Assembly (NCBI GenBank): GCA_032871835.1
Contig: CM065300.1
Location: forward strand, 111,721,088 to 111,785,087
DNA from: Dipteronia dyeriana
Taxonomy: Eukaryota; Streptophyta; Magnoliopsida; Sapindales; Sapindaceae
Reading direction: 5' to 3'
DNA length: 64,000 nucleotides
Part shown: positions 1-11,989 of the stretch, in pieces
How positions within the stretch are numbered: position 1 is the first letter of the stretch
Layout: each line of letters starts with the position of its first letter
Position numbers and translations under genes: made by a program
The notes under the pieces: generated by a model
Told to the model about the DNA's origin: nothing
Database searches by the model: none
Seen by the model: only the letters and a program-made list of their open reading frames with translations

Positions 1-985
1 GCGCATCGGAGATCCGTGGGTATTTGTTCACCCTGCGGAGGTCGAAGGGGTTAGCAGTTGGAAACTTCAAATTCAGATAATTTCTGGCTAGGATGGTCTT
101 CAACACAGCCTCAGACTCAGTGGGAATGGAGTCCTGATCCCAAGAGGGTTTGTCACTGAAAGTAGTAGGGACTGCGAGCTCATGCCAGCCGATGAAAACA
201 GAGGTCCCTCAGTCTCCCCCTACTAGTATCCATTCTTCTTTCCAAGCGAGGTCTTTCCTTGAAGCCTTAGGGATGATGAGATTGAATTTGTTCTTGGCTT
301 TGGCATAAAATTAACCTCTAGGGACCCCAGCCAGGCTCCCTATCAGGAAAAGGAAAGCAAGCTCCTCTGCCCCGGGCTCTTTTGTTATGCTGCTCATCTC
401 GCACTGCTCCCTCCATAGCATAAGAAAGTCGACTAGGTGCCTCCAGAAGCGTTGAATTAGTTGGAACCGAGCCAGTTAAAGTGTGTTGAGAGCCTGCCAA
501 AGGGTAGGATGAAAATGGAGCCCTACCCCGCTCTTGAAGGCTACGATATGAATGGGAAGTACGCCTTTGGGCGGGCTGAAGCCGTCGTGATTTCTATGGG
601 GGACTGTGAGAGAAACGGTGTCAGGGATGTTGTATTTATCCCGAAGGTGACTAATCGACTGAGGGTTAACGGTGGAATCAGGAATGACCCTGGCTTCGAA
701 AGGAAGGGTCATCGCTGAAGGAAGTTCTGCCACTGTAACATGAACCTTTCTGATAGCGTCAACCCTTTCCCCGGTGTCAGAATCCTCTTCAACTAATTTT
801 AGAGGGGTGTGGGGCTGGTTCTAGAAGCCGGAGCCAATAAATTCGTTCCTATTAGAACGACGGCGCTGGCGGACAGATGAGAAGTCCTCATCATTTGAAA
901 TTCCTCACACCCATTTCTGAGGAACCAGGTTAGAGCCTCCAGTGACCTCGACCAAGGCTTCAATGGTATTTGAGGAATTCGACAT
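1..985 (-). pseudogene. antisense ORF of a Tat-like element (gypsy-type transposon domain), N-terminal part
   Basis: Reads on the minus strand from ATG 985-983 (protein begins MSNSSNTIEALVEV) and runs off the window at base 1. It aligns along its length with the ORF at 21800-24367: shared blocks include DSTVNPQSI, RDKYNIP, a stretch beginning LPIHIVAFKSG, and later KNKFNLIIPKASRKD and NYLNLKFPT. The LPIH...LHFHP block resembles the plant domain listed in Pfam, from memory, as PF04195 (putative gypsy type transposon). Several in-frame stops break it (after QKWV and after ALNTL, for example). Such proteins are known as extra ORFs of plant Ty3/gypsy elements, and their function is unknown. Here the ORF lies opposite to the LTR direction. 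Confidence 0.72.
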
Positions 986-1110
986 TGATGGGTAAGAAGA
1001 ATTTGAAAGTAAGCGAAATATAAGGGGAAATCGGCAGAGGGTAGCAAGAAAGAAGGAATCTGAAATTTTGAAAATTGAGAAAGTGTGAACGAAGTGATGG
1101 CAAGGCCCGG

Positions 1111-1118
1111 TTTAAATA
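1111..1118 (-). promoter_or_regulatory. TATA-like box upstream of the antisense ORF
   Basis: On minus the sequence reads CTCTATTTAAA, 126 bp before the ORF's ATG. The same CTCTATTTAAA lies 126-133 bp upstream of the ATG in the copy at 21667. Conservation of word and spacing suggests a promoter for the antisense ORF. The copia element at 1133 sits 14 bp upstream of it. Confidence 0.45.
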
Positions 1119-1132
1119 GAGGGTAAGGTAAT

Positions 1133-3511
1133 TGTAGGGAAAAAACAGTTCAAAACGCAACAGAAGCGTGATAAAAATGAAATTAGGGTTTGCGTATATA
1201 TAAAAAAAGATTCCCTTTTATGCAACGAGAACCTTGACCCTAGATTAATTGACGTATATAAAAAGTGTCGCAGATTTTTCTCATGACGATTGAACAAGCA
1301 CCAAATTGATTCCGCAAGATCTTCCAATCCAATCACAAACATGAATCACCGAGGAGTGTGGGCTCCCTTTCTTTAAATTGTATACTTGAGGATGGAAACA
1401 AACAAAATCTATTTCGTTGTTAGTTACAAACATCCTCCTAGAGAAAAATCAAGAACGTCCGGCCACTTGTGAATTATCAATCAATTTGATTGAAACTCGG
1501 GTGAACCTTGATTTAATATTGTACACAAAACCTTTTCGATGTAAAGGATACAAGTGTACTATCAAAAACAAAAACGTTCTAATTTTCTCTTTTCTCCTTG
1601 GCCGAATTCCACACCATTTTTCTACGAGTTGATTGAATTTTGTCTAGAACAAAAACTAATTTTTCTCCCTCAAAATTCTCTCTTCCTATGCCAAATTTTC
1701 TCTTGAAAATGACAAAGCATGTCCAAAATTTTCATCATAGAATTCTTAGGGCTGGCCAAAAATCACACAAACATATATATAGGTTCATAAATCCTTTCCT
1801 AAAAAGGGTTTACTTGGTTGGCAAGAATCCTTTCCTTAGGTGGATTTATTTGGTAGTTAAGAATCCTTATCTAAAAGGAAATCAAACTTCTCCTATATCC
1901 ATATGGTCTGCCCGAATTTATCATTGATCTAGATTTGGAGAGTTTATTCTTTTCTTAAGAAGGATTACTAGGTAGTTAATAATCCTTTCCTTAGGTAGAT
2001 TTACTTGGTGGTTAAGAATCCTTTTCAAAAAGGAATTCTATCCTAACACCAAGACTCCTAATCCAACTCAAAAGTGTATTTGTAACCACATTAAATATTT
2101 CCTAATTTGATTAGATAAATAAAAGGAATTATTTATCTACTTATCAAATATAGTCTTTAACATTAACTATACTACTAACAATAGTATAGTTTTAGGAGAA
2201 CATCTCCTATTAGGAAAAAGATTTTGACTTTTAATTAAATAATTAATTAATCAACAAATTGATTAATTTCCATCTAATTAAATAATTAAATAAAAAATAA
2301 TATATTTAAGCTATTCTTAATAGGCTTGCCGCCTATACCATATATATGGGCCATATATTATTTTTCTTATTTTATATAATCCGTTGGACCTTAACAAAAA
2401 GTCCACATGTGAACTATACATATTCTTACAAAAAGAAACAAGTTCTCATGCCTTAATACAATTCTAGATGGACCCCTAAATTGGTCCGGTAGAATATATC
2501 AAGTAATCCATGAATGTTTATGTGGATTGGGGATCTTGGCAGGCTATCTAAATTTATGCCCCAATAGACATAACCCAATCGCAATCAACAAATGATTCAC
2601 TTAGGTCTGATCTATTTAATTTTAGTTTATTCCACTAAAGAACTTAAATTGAACTCTTAAATAAAGATAGAATAAGTTGATGTTACTCACTCATACCCTA
2701 GACAACCTTATTGGAGAAAGTGTTTCCTCGTGAAGAATACCAGTAATCGCCAAGAGCTCGTAGACCGCCTATAGCTCTCCAAGTTACCATATTTACTCAT
2801 ATGACCACATTTTGAACTTTGATATTTTGACTTGTTCATAACACATGTTTCAATAGACACTATTGAAAACTTAACGTTAATATTTAATATCCAATACCTC
2901 AAAATATTCATATGATGGTATTCTACTCTCATTCAATAAATGGAGCCATGATGTCTATATCTATAAATGAAGTCCTCTATCGATTAACAAATGAATACCA
3001 CCAAACTATTGAGGATATACTATGCTACTTAATCGTACTCATTGATAGCTCATATGATAACACTTGTAACCGTAAGTCAATCATTTATCTCAGGATTGAG
3101 ATAGACTCTCCGATTGTCTTCAAATGAAAACTTTTATCCATTGACGGTTCTAGATAAATTCTTTCAGTATGATCCTATTCAATGCACCCAGTGCACTAGA
3201 TGCTTTTGCCCAAAGACACCACACTTTGATGATTTTATCATAACACATTTGATCCCACTCAAATGCTAGGAAAAGAATCTACAACTTTGACAAGATAAAG
3301 GCGCCCAACCTTCTGTCTTAAGTTGTGAATATTATTCAAGACTAACTAAAGAATTGTGTCTACCTCATACATATCTAGAAGTATGAAAAATTCCTCTTTT
3401 CTCATAGTCTTTTAATGCTATAAGATTTGTTAAACTAGAAATAACTTTAATTCCTATGAAAAGATTGTTAATTACAATATTACACTCTTGCTATCGAGCA
3501 TAATCCTAACA
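1133..3511 (-). repeat. 3' LTR of C1 copy a (2379 bp)
   Basis: Bounded on plus by TGTAGGG at 1133 and CCTAACA at 3511, so in element direction it runs TGTTAGG...CCCTACA. It matches the second LTR from 8614 throughout. It is AT-rich and contains a block of roughly 36-bp degenerate repeats near 1787-2040 and two overlapping conserved reading frames at 2708-3127. Confidence 0.92.
1787..2040. repeat. 36-bp degenerate tandem repeats inside the C1 LTR
   Basis: Successive units of the form AATCCTTTCCTTAGGTGG followed by ATTTACTTGGTGGTTAAG recur with small changes. The same block is in every C1 LTR (near 9248-9520, 26578-26740, 31727-31880, 42780-43040 and 61960-62060), with differing unit numbers. 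Confidence 0.7.
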
Positions 3512-3525
3512 ATCTCCCACTTGTT
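3512..3525 (-). other. polypurine tract of C1 copy a
   Basis: Minus strand reads AAGTGGGAGATTG directly before the LTR start TGTTAGG. It is the normal plus-strand DNA primer of copia elements. The same tract precedes the LTR of copy c at 41268. Confidence 0.85.
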
Positions 3526-6500
3526 CTATAGCAAATGTGTCATATCTCTCATCCCCACTGGCTCTTTTGAAGAAGAGCCTTTGTAAAGGGATCCGCTAGA
3601 TTTTCAATTGACGCGATTTTGGCAATCGTCACGTCACCCCTATGCACAATTTCCCTTAGAAGATAATACTTTCTTTCAATGTGTTTCCCCCTCTTATGAC
3701 TTCTTGGTTCTCTCGAATTAGCCACTGCTCCATTATTGTCACAATAGATAGTGATCTGCTTATTCGCATCAGGAACCACTTCCAAGTAAATCAGGAATTG
3801 GCGGAGCCAAACATCCTCTTTAGCAACCTCGCATGCGGCAACATACTCGGCTTCCATGGTGGAATTGGCAATACAAGATTGCTTGATACTCCTCTATATA
3901 ATTGCCTCTCCTCTAATAGTAAACACAGATCCTGATGTTGATCTCCTGGAGTCAAAATCTGGCTGAAAATCAGAATCTGTATACCCAACGGGAATTAAAT
4001 CCCCTCCAGAGTATACAAGCATATAATCTCTTGTTCTCCTAAGATACTTGAAATTATGCTTGACTGCCGTCCAGTGATTATGACCAGGCTTCGATTGAAA
4101 CCGGCTAACTATGCCTACAGCAAAACAAATATCTGGTCTAGTACAGAGCATTGCATACATGAGACTTCCTACTACCGAAGCATATGGAATCCTTCTCATG
4201 CATTGCTCTTCATGCTCATTCTTAGGAACTTGTTCCTTAGAAAGTTTGATTCCATGTCTGAAAGGTAACATACCTTTCTTGGAATCTTGCATGGAAAACT
4301 AGACTAGATTTTATCTATGTATGAAGCTTGGGATAATGCAATCGTTATATTCTTTCTATCCCTTATGACTTGGATACCAAGAATATAACTTGCTTCTCCT
4401 AAGTCCTTCATATCAAATTATTTTGCTAACCATTCTTTTATTGATGTCAATACACCTACATTGTTTCCGATGAGTAGTATATCATCAACGTAAACAACTA
4501 GGAAAACCAACTTATCGCCTTTAATCCTTTTGTATACACAAGGTTCATTAAGGTTTTGAATAAATCCAAAACCTTTTACAACTTGATCAAACCTTAAGTT
4601 CTAGGATCTAGATGCTTGCTTCAATCCATATATAGATCTTTACAACTTGCATACCCTTTCCTCTTGGCCCTTTTCAATAAATCCTTCTGGTTGCATCATA
4701 TAGATGCTTTCATCAAGACTTCCATTAAGGAATGATGTCTTGACGTCCATTTGCCAAATCTCTAAGTCTAGAGATGTCGCAATGGATAAGAGTATCCTAA
4801 TGGATTTAAGCATGGCGACATGAGAGAAGGTTTCTTCATAATAGATACCTTCCTTCTGTGTATAACCTTTAGCTACCAATCTAGCTTTAAAGGTTTCCAC
4901 CTTACCATCCATTCCTCTTTTCCTCATGTATACCCACTTACACCTGGTGGGTTATCCCTTTAGGTAAGTCTACAAGAGACCAGACTTTGTTTTTGAACAT
5001 AGATTCAATTTCGAATTGCATTGCCTTTTGCCAATGGAGACAATCAACATCTTCCATTGCTTTCATGTACGTATAAGGATCATCGTCGTCCAGAAGATTC
5101 TATTTAGATTCTCCTATACCGATGTATCTCTCCGGTTGTCTAATAACCCTCCCACTACGATGAGGTATGGTAGATTGTTGATCTTGTGTTGGTACAGAAC
5201 TTACAATTGGGCTTGGTTGCGAAACCTCTTATGGAATTGTATCTCCTAGGACAATTTTTTTTTTTTAGGCACAAAATTATTCATATAGTCCTCTTCTAGA
5301 AATTTGGCATTTGTCGAAACAAATACTTTAAGATCTGAAGGACTATAAAAATAATATCCTTTTATTCCTTTTGGATACCCTACAAATATGCATTTTTTTT
5401 AACGTTACTCCATCTTTTCTGTCTTTCCTTTTAACACGTGCACAGGACATCCAAATATCCTTAAGTGTTATAAACTAGGCTTTTGCCTGGTCCACAACTC
5501 ATGAGATATTTTAGTAACCGACTTAGATGGTACGTCGTTTAGAATATACATGCCAGTTTGTAAAGCATATCCCTAAAAAGAACTAGGTAGCGTTGAATAA
5601 CTCAACATAGACCTACCCATATCCAAAAGAGTTCTATTTATCCTTTCTGCCACCCCATTTTGTTGAGGTATGCCTGGTGCAGAAAACTGAGAAATTATTC
5701 CATTATCACTAAGATATTGCTGAAACTCACCAGATAGATATTCTCCACCACGATCGGACCTCAAGATTTTTATACGTATCTCAAGCTGATTTTCTACTTC
5801 TGCTTTAAATGCTTTGAACACATCAAAAGTATCCGACTTATGTTTCATGAGATACACATAGCCAAATCTTGAGTGATCATCCGTGAAAGTGATGAAGTAC
5901 TCATATCCACCTCTAGCTTGAATGCTTATAGGTCCACACACATCAGTGTGTATCAATCCTAAACATTCGATGGCTCTTGCGCCTTTGGTCGTACAAGACC
6001 TTTTGGTCATTTTACCTTTCAAACAAGATTCACAAGTTGGTAAATCATCAACCTTTAAGTCACTTAGAGGTCTGTCACATACCAATCTTTTAATCCTATT
6101 AAGGTTGATATGACCTAAGTGCAAATGCCATAGGTAGGTTTCATCTTTTGATAATTTTACTCTTTTATGATTAGGTTCGTTGATTCCGTGTCTAACAAGT
6201 GAGAGTCATTTCCATGCAAATAGAATAAACCATTTTCCAATGTACCTTTGCAAATAATTTTGTCATTCTCACTAATAATAAAAGTTTTATTAAAAGTAAC
6301 CGAATAACCAAATTTATTTAAACAAGAAACTGAAATTAAATTCCTCTTGAATTGAGGTACATAGTAAACGTTTATTAAATCTAAATGCCTATAAGAATCA
6401 AAATTGATTCTAATATCTCCCACTACACTAGTAGTCACCAACGCTCCGTTGCCTAAATGCAAGTTGAATTCATTCTTATTCAGTATATTCCTTTGACCTT

Positions 6501-6545
6501 TTTCACCATAAAAGAAACACTTTCCTTTGATCTTGGTTATTTTCT
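3526..6545 (-). pseudogene. copia pol remnant (integrase, reverse transcriptase, RNase H)
   Basis: Reading leftwards: a pre-integrase segment with LGNGALVTT and RNLISVSCLNKFG (6462-6157); integrase (6124-5573) with HINLNRIKRLVC, CESCLKGK zinc-finger cysteines, the catalytic Asp in HTDVCGP, Asp in LRSDRGGEY and Glu in NGVAER; reverse transcriptase with KARLVAKGYTQKE and DVKTSFLNG (4927-4640) and the YVDD site at 4492-4481; RT thumb with GSLMYAMLCTRPD (about 4180); and RNase H with MEAEYVAACE, YCDNNGAVA and LADPFTKAL (3857-3549). Gene order IN-RT-RH identifies Ty1/copia. Stops and frameshifts separate all these blocks. The protease DSG motif is absent, with zinc-knuckle remnant KCFFYGEKG joined almost directly to NEFNLHLGNG. 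Not functional. Confidence 0.88.
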
Positions 6546-7240
6546 TGGTCTCCTTCTAAAAAGGCTTAAGTTGCTTTTTCTTCTGTTGTCTCTTGACCAT
6601 CTTACGGGTCTTTAACAATAGCAACTTACCAAGCATATGAATCTCTTTACCCTTGCCTTTCACAAGGATTATCTTGGTGCTATCAGGCATTGCAAGGTGT
6701 ATTTCTTATTATTCAAGGTGTAGTCCAACTTGAATTGATCAAAGGAATCTGAAAGTGAGTTGACAATCATGTTAATTTTGGTCTCACCATCTATCTTAGC
6801 ACTATTCAGTTCAGCAATGTTGAGATGTGCTATGACTTTTATCATGTGATCTTTCACACCCTGTCCAGGTTTTGTCCTAAGATTCATAAAAGCAATCACT
6901 GCCTCTCTCTCTTAGTCATCCTAGACCTCATAGCAAACATCTCTTTTAATGAAATCATTATATCAGCAGCAGTCTCCATTCCTTCATGTTGTTGTTGCAA
7001 CACGTCGGAGATGATGGCCATAATGTAACGTATATTTAGCCATCTCATCTAAAGACTCCCACTACTGATACTCATCTCTTTGCTTCCTGAGTTAGATTCA
7101 TTGGTTTGGTGGTTAAGGAATATACAGAATGAACTTATACTTTCAGCTTGTAACAATAACCCAATAATCATTTTCCATGTGACATAATTATCATCAGTTA
7201 AAGTATTATCTTTTAGGATATTGATTAAGGATGGGGTCAT
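6546..7240 (-). pseudogene. copia gag remnant
   Basis: Starts at ATG 7240 (MTPSLINILKDNTLTDDNYVTWK on translation) with the W-x-K pattern typical of copia gag N-termini. It then continues, with stops and frame changes, through RTKPGQGVKDHMIK and LSDSFDQFKLDYTLNN (6899-6669). It is the only C1 copy in this window that keeps the middle of gag. Copies b and c share a deletion of roughly 310 bp that corresponds to about 6637-6946 here. Confidence 0.8.
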
Positions 7241-8599
7241 GATTTCTTTTTAATGACAAAAATTATATAAGTATATAATCATGACAAAGCACTTTCGAAT
7301 ATTTATCTTGAATTAAATAAAATATTTCAATCGTAAAAATTCAACGGTGATCCAACACCCATAAATGTCACGTCTCCTTTTGGGAGTACGCACCATTTAC
7401 TAGTTGGACTAGGCCCCACCTAATTGTTAACATAACAACCAACGTTTTCTATTTTAGCCTTGTGATTTTATTAACAAGAACTCTTGGGAGGATATTAATA
7501 AACTCACATTGAGTGTGTTACCAAGTTATCGACCTTCAATATAGTCCCTCATGTATATCCCTCCTTTGGGTGAAGATATCGTTTTGGCCAATTGTCTAGT
7601 CTATCCTTGTAAGGAAGTATTTTGCTAAATTCCATTCATGAATACCTCTTAGGAGGTTATTCACGAAACATAAAGCTCAACAAAACTTGGAGGCTGTAGG
7701 TGTTCCATAACACCTTCTCCCACTCAATTGTTTAAGGCGTGTGATCGAATTCCAAAGAATTATTTACCAAGTTATCTAGATGCCAATTTAGATACTTAAA
7801 CCATTCAATGCATGTTCATACCAAAAGAGATATATGAGTGGCACTCCTATTCTATATGACATGTTATCAAACAATGACAAACATTGCAATATTTACAAAA
7901 ATATAAATAGCTACAATTTTGGTCCATCCTAGAAAAACAAGTAAATTACATATATCTTGGAATACAAGAACTCTTTTCTTGGCGAACAAGTCTTCATGTG
8001 ACCTTCGTCGTTCGGACTCCCTCGGCTACCTCCCATGGGCGTGCGCACCCCTTACCCTTACCCATGGCCGTGTGCATGCCACAAACCCATAAAGGGCTTC
8101 CATGCACAGCCCATGGCTACCAAAAGGGCTGCCGTGTGCAGCCCATGCCACAACAAACGTGGCTGCACACTCTTCGCACGCACGTTCATTGTTACGGCTC
8201 GCACGGTCCCAAACTTGGTCCGATTGCTTTTAATTCTTCAAACCTTCGAGTCTTCGAAACTTGAATGTTTTATAGAAGAATTTACATAATAAAATACTGA
8301 AGTTTTTTTTATTATAACAACAAAATAAATAAATATAAACTTAGCAACTACCAAGAAGAAAATTATGGCGATGATAGACCACCCTTTTTGTTACAATCCC
8401 AATACAAAATTACATTGAAATTCTAGGACCAAAGTTGAGCAACAACAAACCACATATAAAACATATATATATCCATACATTCCAATGTAAATATATATGC
8501 GAATATCTAGAGTGTTATCTCTTTCTAAAACATGGATATATACAATAAAAAGAAAAAGATTCACGAACACATACATCAATTAATCAAGGGTACAACCAG
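7241..8599 (-). other. untranslated leader of C1 copy a, with a GC-rich insert
   Basis: About 1.36 kb between the primer site and the gag start, without coding potential that I trust. Bases 7995-8230 are markedly GC-rich against an AT-rich background and repeat words such as GCCGTGTGCA, CAGCCCATG and CCCATGG. The outer part (7361-7740) matches the leaders kept in copies b and c. The GC-rich part cannot be compared, because those copies are truncated before it. Confidence 0.6.
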
Positions 8600-8611
8600 G
8601 CTCTGATACCA
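8600..8611 (-). other. primer-binding site, tRNA-Met type
   Basis: Minus strand TGGTATCAGAGC lies two bases (AT) inside the 5' LTR. This is complementary to the 3' end of plant initiator tRNA-Met, the usual copia primer. Confidence 0.93.
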
Positions 8612-8613
8612 AT

Positions 8614-11003
8614 TGTAGGGAAAAAAAAGGTTCAAAACGCAACGGAAGCGTGATAAAAAAGAAATTAGGGTTTGCGTATATATAAAAAAAAATCCCTTTT
8701 ATGCAACGAGAACCTTAACCCTAGATCAATTGACGTATATAAAAAGTGACGTACCTTTTTCTCGTGACTATTGAACTAGTGCCGAATTGATTCCGCAAGA
8801 TCTTCCAATCCAATCACAAACGTGAATCACCTAAGAGTGTGGGCTCCCTTTCTTTAAATTGTGTACCAGAGGATGGAAACAAACAAAATCTATTTCATTG
8901 TTAGTTACATATATCCTCCAAGAGAAAAATCAAGAACATTCAGCCACTTGTTAATTATCAATCAATTTGATTGAAACTATCGTGAACCTTGATTCGATGT
9001 TCTTTTGATGTAAAGGATACTAGTGTAATATCAAAAACAAAAACGTTCTCTTTTTCTCGTTTCTCCTTGGCCGAATTCCACACCATTTTCCTAAGAGTTG
9101 ATTGAATTTTGTCTACAGTAAAAACTAATTTTTCTCCCTCAAAATTCTCTCTTGCTATGCCAAATTCTCTCTTGAAAATTACCTAGCATGGCCGAAATTT
9201 TCATCATAGAATTCTTAGGGCTGGCCGAAAATCAAACACATATATATAGGATCATAAATCCTTTCCTAAGAAGGGTTTACTTGGTTGGCAAGAATCCTTT
9301 CCTTAGGTGGATTTATTTGGTAGTTAAGAATCCTTATCTAAAAGGAAATCTAACTTCTCCTATATCCATGTGGGCTGGCCAAATTTATCATTGATATAGA
9401 TTTGGAGAGTTTATTCTTTTCCTAAGAAGGATTACTTGGTAGTTAAGCATCCTTTCCTTAGGTAGATTTACTTGGTGGTTAAGAATCCTTTTCAAAAAAG
9501 AATTCTATCCTAACACCAAGACTTATAATCCAACTCAAAAGTGTATTTGTAACCATATTAAAGACTTCCTAATTTGATTAGATAAATAAAAGGAATTATT
9601 TATCTACTTATCAAATATAGTCTTTAACATTAACTATACTACCAACAATAGTATAGTTTTAGGAGACCATCTCCTACTGGGAAAAAGATTTTGACTGTTA
9701 ATTAAATAATTAGTTAATCAACAAATTAATTAATTTCTATTTAATTAAATAATAAAATAAAAATAATATATTTAAGCTATTCACAATAGTCTTTGCCGCC
9801 CATACCAAATATAAGGGCCATATATTATTTTTCTTATTTTATTAAATCCATTGGACCTTAATAAAAAGTCCACATGTGAATTGGACCTATTCTTAAAAAA
9901 AGAAACAAGTTATCATACCTTAATACAATTCTAGATGGACCCCTAAATTGGTTCGGTAGAATCTATCAAGTGATACATGCAAGTTCGTGTGTATTGGGGA
10001 TCTTGGCGGGCTATCTAATAGACACAACCCAATCACAATCAACAAATGATTCACTTAGGTCCGATCTATTTAATTTTAGTTCATTCCACTAAAGAACTAA
10101 AATTGAACTCTTAAATAAAGATAGAATAAGTTGTTGTCACTACTCATACCCTAGACAACCTTATTGGAGAAAAGTGTATCCTTGTGAAAAGAACCAGTAA
10201 TCGCCAAGAGCTCATAGATTGTCTATAGCTCTCCAAGTTACCATATTTACTCATATGACCACATTTTGAACTTGGATATTTTTACTTGTCAAGAAGCCAT
10301 GTTTCAATAGACACTATTAAAAACTTAACGTTAAGATTTAATATCCAATACCTCAAAACATCCATATGATGGTATTCTACTCTCATTCAATAAATGGAGC
10401 CACGATGTCCATATCTATAAATGAAGTCCTCTATCGATTAACAAATGAATACCACCAAACTATCGAGGATAGACTATGCTATATAATCGTACTCATTGAT
10501 AGCTCAAATGATAACACTTGCAGCCATAAGTCTATCATTTATCTCAGGATTGAGATAGACTCTCCGATTTTCTTCAAATGAAAACTTTTATCTATTGACG
10601 GCTCAAGATAAAGTATATTAATATGATCCTATTCAATGCACCCAGTGCACTAGATTCTGTTGCCCAAAGACACCACACTTTGATGATTTTAGACTCATCA
10701 TAACACATTAGATTCCACTCAAATGCTAGCAAAAGAATCTACAACTTTGACAAGATAAATGTGCCTAACCTTCTATCTTAAGTTGTGAATATTATTCAAG
10801 ACTAACTAAATAATTGTGTCTACCTCATACATATCTAGATGTATGAACAATTCTTCTTTGCTCATAGTCTTTTAACCTTATGATTATTTTCTTTTGACAA
10901 TTATAAGATTTGTTAAACTAGGAATCACTTTATTCATATGAAATGGTTGTTAATTACAATATTACACTTTATTCATATGAAAAGGTTGTTAATTACAATA
11001 TCA
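8614..11003 (-). repeat. 5' LTR of C1 copy a, distal end eroded
   Basis: Begins on plus with TGTAGGG at 8614 and follows the 1133-3511 LTR to about 10966. The final segment, which should read to CTATCGAGCATAATCCTAACA, is missing. In its place a 39-bp stretch (from 10928, CTTTATTCATATGAAA and following) is present twice in tandem, then the Tat-like sequence resumes with CAATGTCGG. Confidence 0.85.
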
Positions 11004-11226
11004 ATGTCGGTGATATCCTCAGGAAGATCACTTAGAGCCACGGAGAGAGCCGTATTGCAACCGTTTTTTCCTCGAAGAAAACACTGGTTCAAATTCAATA
11101 TTGGCAAATTAATGAGAGGATTTCGCTCTCATTAATTATTTTTATTACGGGAAAATCTCTCAATTAAACAAAGAATCTGACTCCAACTCTAACTCTACCT
11201 CTAGTGTTCCAGTCAGAGGGGACTTC
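11004..11226 (+). other. 3' untranslated segment and polypurine tract of the Tat-like element
   Basis: Matches the reverse complement of 21413-21640 (GATATC...GACAT, ATGAGAGGATTT and GACTCCAACTC blocks), which shows that the element resumes here after the copia insertion. AGAGGGGACT at 11215-11224, just before the LTR's TGTTATAAGC, is the likely polypurine tract. Confidence 0.65.
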
Positions 11227-11979
11227 TGTTATAAGCAAAATTTGGCCAAGGGATAAAAAGAAATTTTCCACTTACCCGTCGTAAGTCAAAGCCCATAATC
11301 AACGTCCATGAAGCCCGGATAGACCATAAAAATACCCCGCAGGAGCAGGAAAGGCCGGTACGGCTTCAAAACTATCAAAAAATAAGCTAAGCATGAATGG
11401 ACGAGCCTCCACGCGAACACTGGAACCCAGGCTTCTCTAGGCCATTTATCGGGGAACCTCAGTTTATGAGGTCGAGCTCTTTGACCACCTCGTGAAAGCC
11501 AGGGCGGTCTCCAAGCTCAAAAGACATTCAACAGAAGCCTGTTGTCCATGCTGGGCATGAAAGAGGAATCATGTCTAAATATACACTACCCTAGATACCT
11601 CCTAAGAATGTCTACAAGGACACCTCAAGCTCCCAAGGATCAGGGAAAATCCATCCCAAGATTCTAAGAACAGAGTCAAAGCATGGATCTACCTCGCTCT
11701 ATGAGACGACAGGCAGCTAGCTCGGTGACCTCCATGAAAAGCCATACCGCGATAACATACAAGATCATATCTAAGTGATAACCAACATTAATTCCGTTTA
11801 CGTGTGAGTCAAGAGTTTGATTCCTAAAAGGAAACAAACTCATTTTCGTTAACAATATCATTGTTTCCGCTATTTACTCGAGGTCAACAACTTTTAAATA
11901 AAGGATCCCGCCCGATAAGGAGGAAGAGGATTTGTAGGATTGTGGCGAGATATCCGCAAATTCAAACTTACTTGGACCA

Positions 11980-11989
11980 TATATAAATA
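11980..11989 (+). promoter_or_regulatory. LTR TATA box
   Basis: TATATAAATA followed by GGGCC, in the middle of the LTR and 218 bp before the poly(A) signal. Equivalent boxes on minus are at 20565-20573, 50939-50946, 57714-57721, 59667-59674 and 63393-63400 in the other LTRs. Confidence 0.6.

Larger units (their letters stand above)
1133..11003 (-). mobile_element. Ty1/copia element of family C1, copy a
   Basis: Element order on minus: 5' LTR (8614-11003), two-base spacer and tRNA-Met primer site (8600-8611), leader, gag, pre-integrase region, integrase, reverse transcriptase, RNase H, polypurine tract (3512) and 3' LTR (1133-3511). Gag-pol is broken by many stops, and the protease active-site segment is missing. 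It is inserted into the Tat-like element at 1-12362. The right end has lost the last 25 or so bases of the LTR, so the five-base target duplication (expected GTAAT as seen at 1128-1132) cannot be confirmed. It is the fullest of the three C1 copies. Confidence 0.9.

Noticed and set aside
318..733. Small plus and minus frames around 318-733 as host genes
   Set aside because: The minus-strand frames are pieces of the broken antisense ORF matched at 21800-24367; the plus frame at 461 is only its shadow.
1417..1927. Small frames in the C1 LTR as genes
   Set aside because: They follow the 36-bp repeats, whose length is a multiple of three; no domain and not shared with the same ends in all LTRs.
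8000..8289. Overlapping 84-88-codon frames in the GC-rich leader
   Set aside because: Two frames are open at once in GC-rich repeated DNA, which points to composition, not coding.
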